Source of the DNA: an uncultured Eubacteriales bacterium
Lineage (GTDB): Bacteria; Bacillota; Clostridia; Oscillospirales; Acutalibacteraceae
Assembly (NCBI GenBank): GCA_934615635.1
Contig: CAKTTT010000054.1
Span: 1-12,410 of the forward strand
Direction of reading: 5' to 3'
Length of the DNA stretch: 12,410 bases
Shown: in pieces, positions 11,334 to 12,410 of the stretch
Numbering within the stretch: position 1 is the first letter of the stretch
Layout of the letters: each line of letters starts with the position of its first letter
The notes under the pieces: model-generated
Database searches by the model: none
What the model was told of the DNA's origin: nothing
Seen by the model: the letters and a program-made list of their open reading frames with translations, nothing else
Position numbers and translations under genes: made by a program

Positions 11334-12410
11334 GTGTCCAAACTGGTAATTGTGGAGTCTCCTGCGAAAGCGAAGACCATCAAAAAATATCTCGGCCCGG
11401 GCTATGAGGTGGTGGCCTCTATGGGCCATATCCGGGATTTGCCCAAAACCCTGCTGGGGGTGGATATCGAGCACGGCTTCAAGCCGCGGTATGTGGATAT
11501 TCCCGGCAAGACGTCCTTGATCCGGCAGCTCAAAACCATGGCGGCGGACAGCGACGGGGTGATCCTCGCCACCGACCCGGACCGGGAGGGGGAAGCTATT
11601 TCCTGGCATCTGGCCCAACTGCTGAAGGTGGATCCCCAGGGAGACAACCGGGTCACCTTCAACGAGATCACCAAAAACGGCGTCACCCAGGGGATGGAGC
11701 ATCCCCGCAAGCTGGATATGGATCTGGTGAACGCCCAGCAGGCCAGGCGGATCCTGGACCGGATCGTGGGCTATAAGCTCAGCCCCTTTCTGTGGAAGAA
11801 GATCCGCAAGGGACTGTCCGCCGGACGGGTCCAGTCGGCGGCGGTGAGCATCATTGTGGACCGGGAAAACGAGATCCGGGCCTTTGTCAGCGAGGAGTAC
11901 TGGTCGTTGGATGCGCTGCTGTCCGACACCCCCGAGGGCAGGCCTTTTCCCGCCCGGTTCCACGGCACACCGGCGGGTAAAATAAAGATTGAGAATAAGG
12001 AGCAGGCGGACGCCATTCTGGAGAAGCTGCGGCAGGCAACTTTCCTGGTCAGCGCCGTCAAGCGGGGCACCCGGCAGATTTCTCCCGCCCCCCCCTTCAT
12101 CACCTCCACCATGCAGCAGGAGGCCAGCCGCAAGCTGGGCTTCGCCGCCCGGCGGACCATGAAGGCTGCCCAGGAGCTGTACGAGGGCGTGGAAGTGGAA
12201 GGGATCGGCGCCATCGGTCTGATCACCTATATGCGCACCGACTCCCTGCGGATTTCGGAGGATGCCCGCAAGGAGGGGAACGAGTATATCAAGGAACGGT
12301 ACGGAGAGAAATACCTGCCGGAAAAGCCCCGGTATTTCAAATCCCGCAACAACGCCCAGGACGCCCACGAGGCGATCCGCCCCTCCGTGCCCTCCCTGAC
12401 CCCGGAGCGG
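11334..12410 (+). CDS. topA: DNA topoisomerase I, N-terminal 359 codons
   Basis: Type IA topoisomerase, which relaxes negative supercoils by cutting one strand through a tyrosine. The frame is open to the window edge, so the C-terminal half is missing. Residues 1-130 are the Toprim domain, with E8 in LVIVESPAKAKTI and the D81-x-D83-x-E85 metal site in ATDPDREGEAISWHL. NAQQARRILDRIVGYKLSP and GLSAGRVQSAAV follow. The catalytic tyrosine is Y299 in GLITYMRTDS, with R301 next to it, and QDAHEAIRPS comes at 342-351. I prefer GTG 11334, which gives the family-typical MSKLVIVESP and has GGTGGTG five bases before it. An in-frame ATG at 11316 would add six residues (MTGGAC) but has no clear ribosome binding site. 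It follows dprA, as in many Firmicutes. Confidence 0.97.
   Translation, partial: MSKLVIVESPAKAKTIKKYLGPGYEVVASMGHIRDLPKTLLGVDIEHGFKPRYVDIPGKTSLIRQLKTMAADSDGVILATDPDREGEAISWHLAQLLKVDPQGDNRVTFNEITKNGVTQGMEHPRKLDMDLVNAQQARRILDRIVGYKLSPFLWKKIRKGLSAGRVQSAAVSIIVDRENEIRAFVSEEYWSLDALLSDTPEGRPFPARFHGTPAGKIKIENKEQADAILEKLRQATFLVSAVKRGTRQISPAPPFITSTMQQEASRKLGFAARRTMKAAQELYEGVEVEGIGAIGLITYMRTDSLRISEDARKEGNEYIKERYGEKYLPEKPRYFKSRNNAQDAHEAIRPSVPSLTPER

Noticed and set aside
11250..12368. A 372-codon open frame on - opposite topA
   Set aside because: The + strand encodes Toprim and active-site tyrosine motifs without interruption; the minus frame has no family features.

Overview
The window is GC-rich chromosomal DNA from what looks like a Gram-positive anaerobe of class Clostridia (Oscillospiraceae/Ruminococcaceae-like). 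The evidence is strong purine-rich Shine-Dalgarno sequences, the infC-rpmI-rplT order with a transcription-attenuating leader, a 23S-type RNA methyltransferase followed by dprA and topA, a YtrA-type GntR regulator with an ABC transporter, and a three-gene oxidoreductase module ending in a DUF1667 protein. No mobile element, CRISPR array, rRNA or tRNA gene was found. Species assignment is an inference from gene order and base composition only.

Layout. Positions 1-283 hold the 3' end of an unrecognised + strand gene, closed by a GC-rich hairpin. Positions 284-968 have no convincing gene. The minus strand from 3184 down to 1097 is an operon of GntR regulator, ABC ATPase and six-helix permease. 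It has a near-consensus promoter overlapped by an operator-like inverted repeat at its start and a hairpin-plus-T terminator at its end. After about 400 bases with no recognised gene comes a small two-helix membrane protein on + (3741-3965), with its own predicted promoter and a perfect terminator hairpin. The minus strand from 7334 down to 4194 is a tightly overlapping redox operon: a GlpA/GlpO-like FAD protein with a C-terminal [2Fe-2S] domain, a second FAD/NAD oxidoreductase, and a DUF1667 cysteine-motif protein. By analogy with GlpABC it probably oxidises glycerol-3-phosphate or a similar hydroxy-acid substrate.

This redox operon is transcribed divergently from infC-rpmI-rplT (7784-8913), which encodes initiation factor IF3 and ribosomal proteins L35 and L20. 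infC appears to start at a rare ATA codon, and its leader contains a terminator with a possible antiterminator, as expected for L20 autoregulation. A dense inverted-repeat cluster follows rplT. After it come a TrmH/SpoU-family RNA methyltransferase (9151-9948), dprA (9996-11234) and the first 359 codons of topA (11334 to the window edge).

Most of the coding content is ordinary. The less ordinary features are regulatory: the ATA start and attenuator of infC, two dyads around the redox promoter, tandem hairpins in that operon's leader, hairpins around all three stop codons of the ABC operon, and the nested palindromic element at 9016-9103. I see no clear sign of an undescribed multi-gene system.
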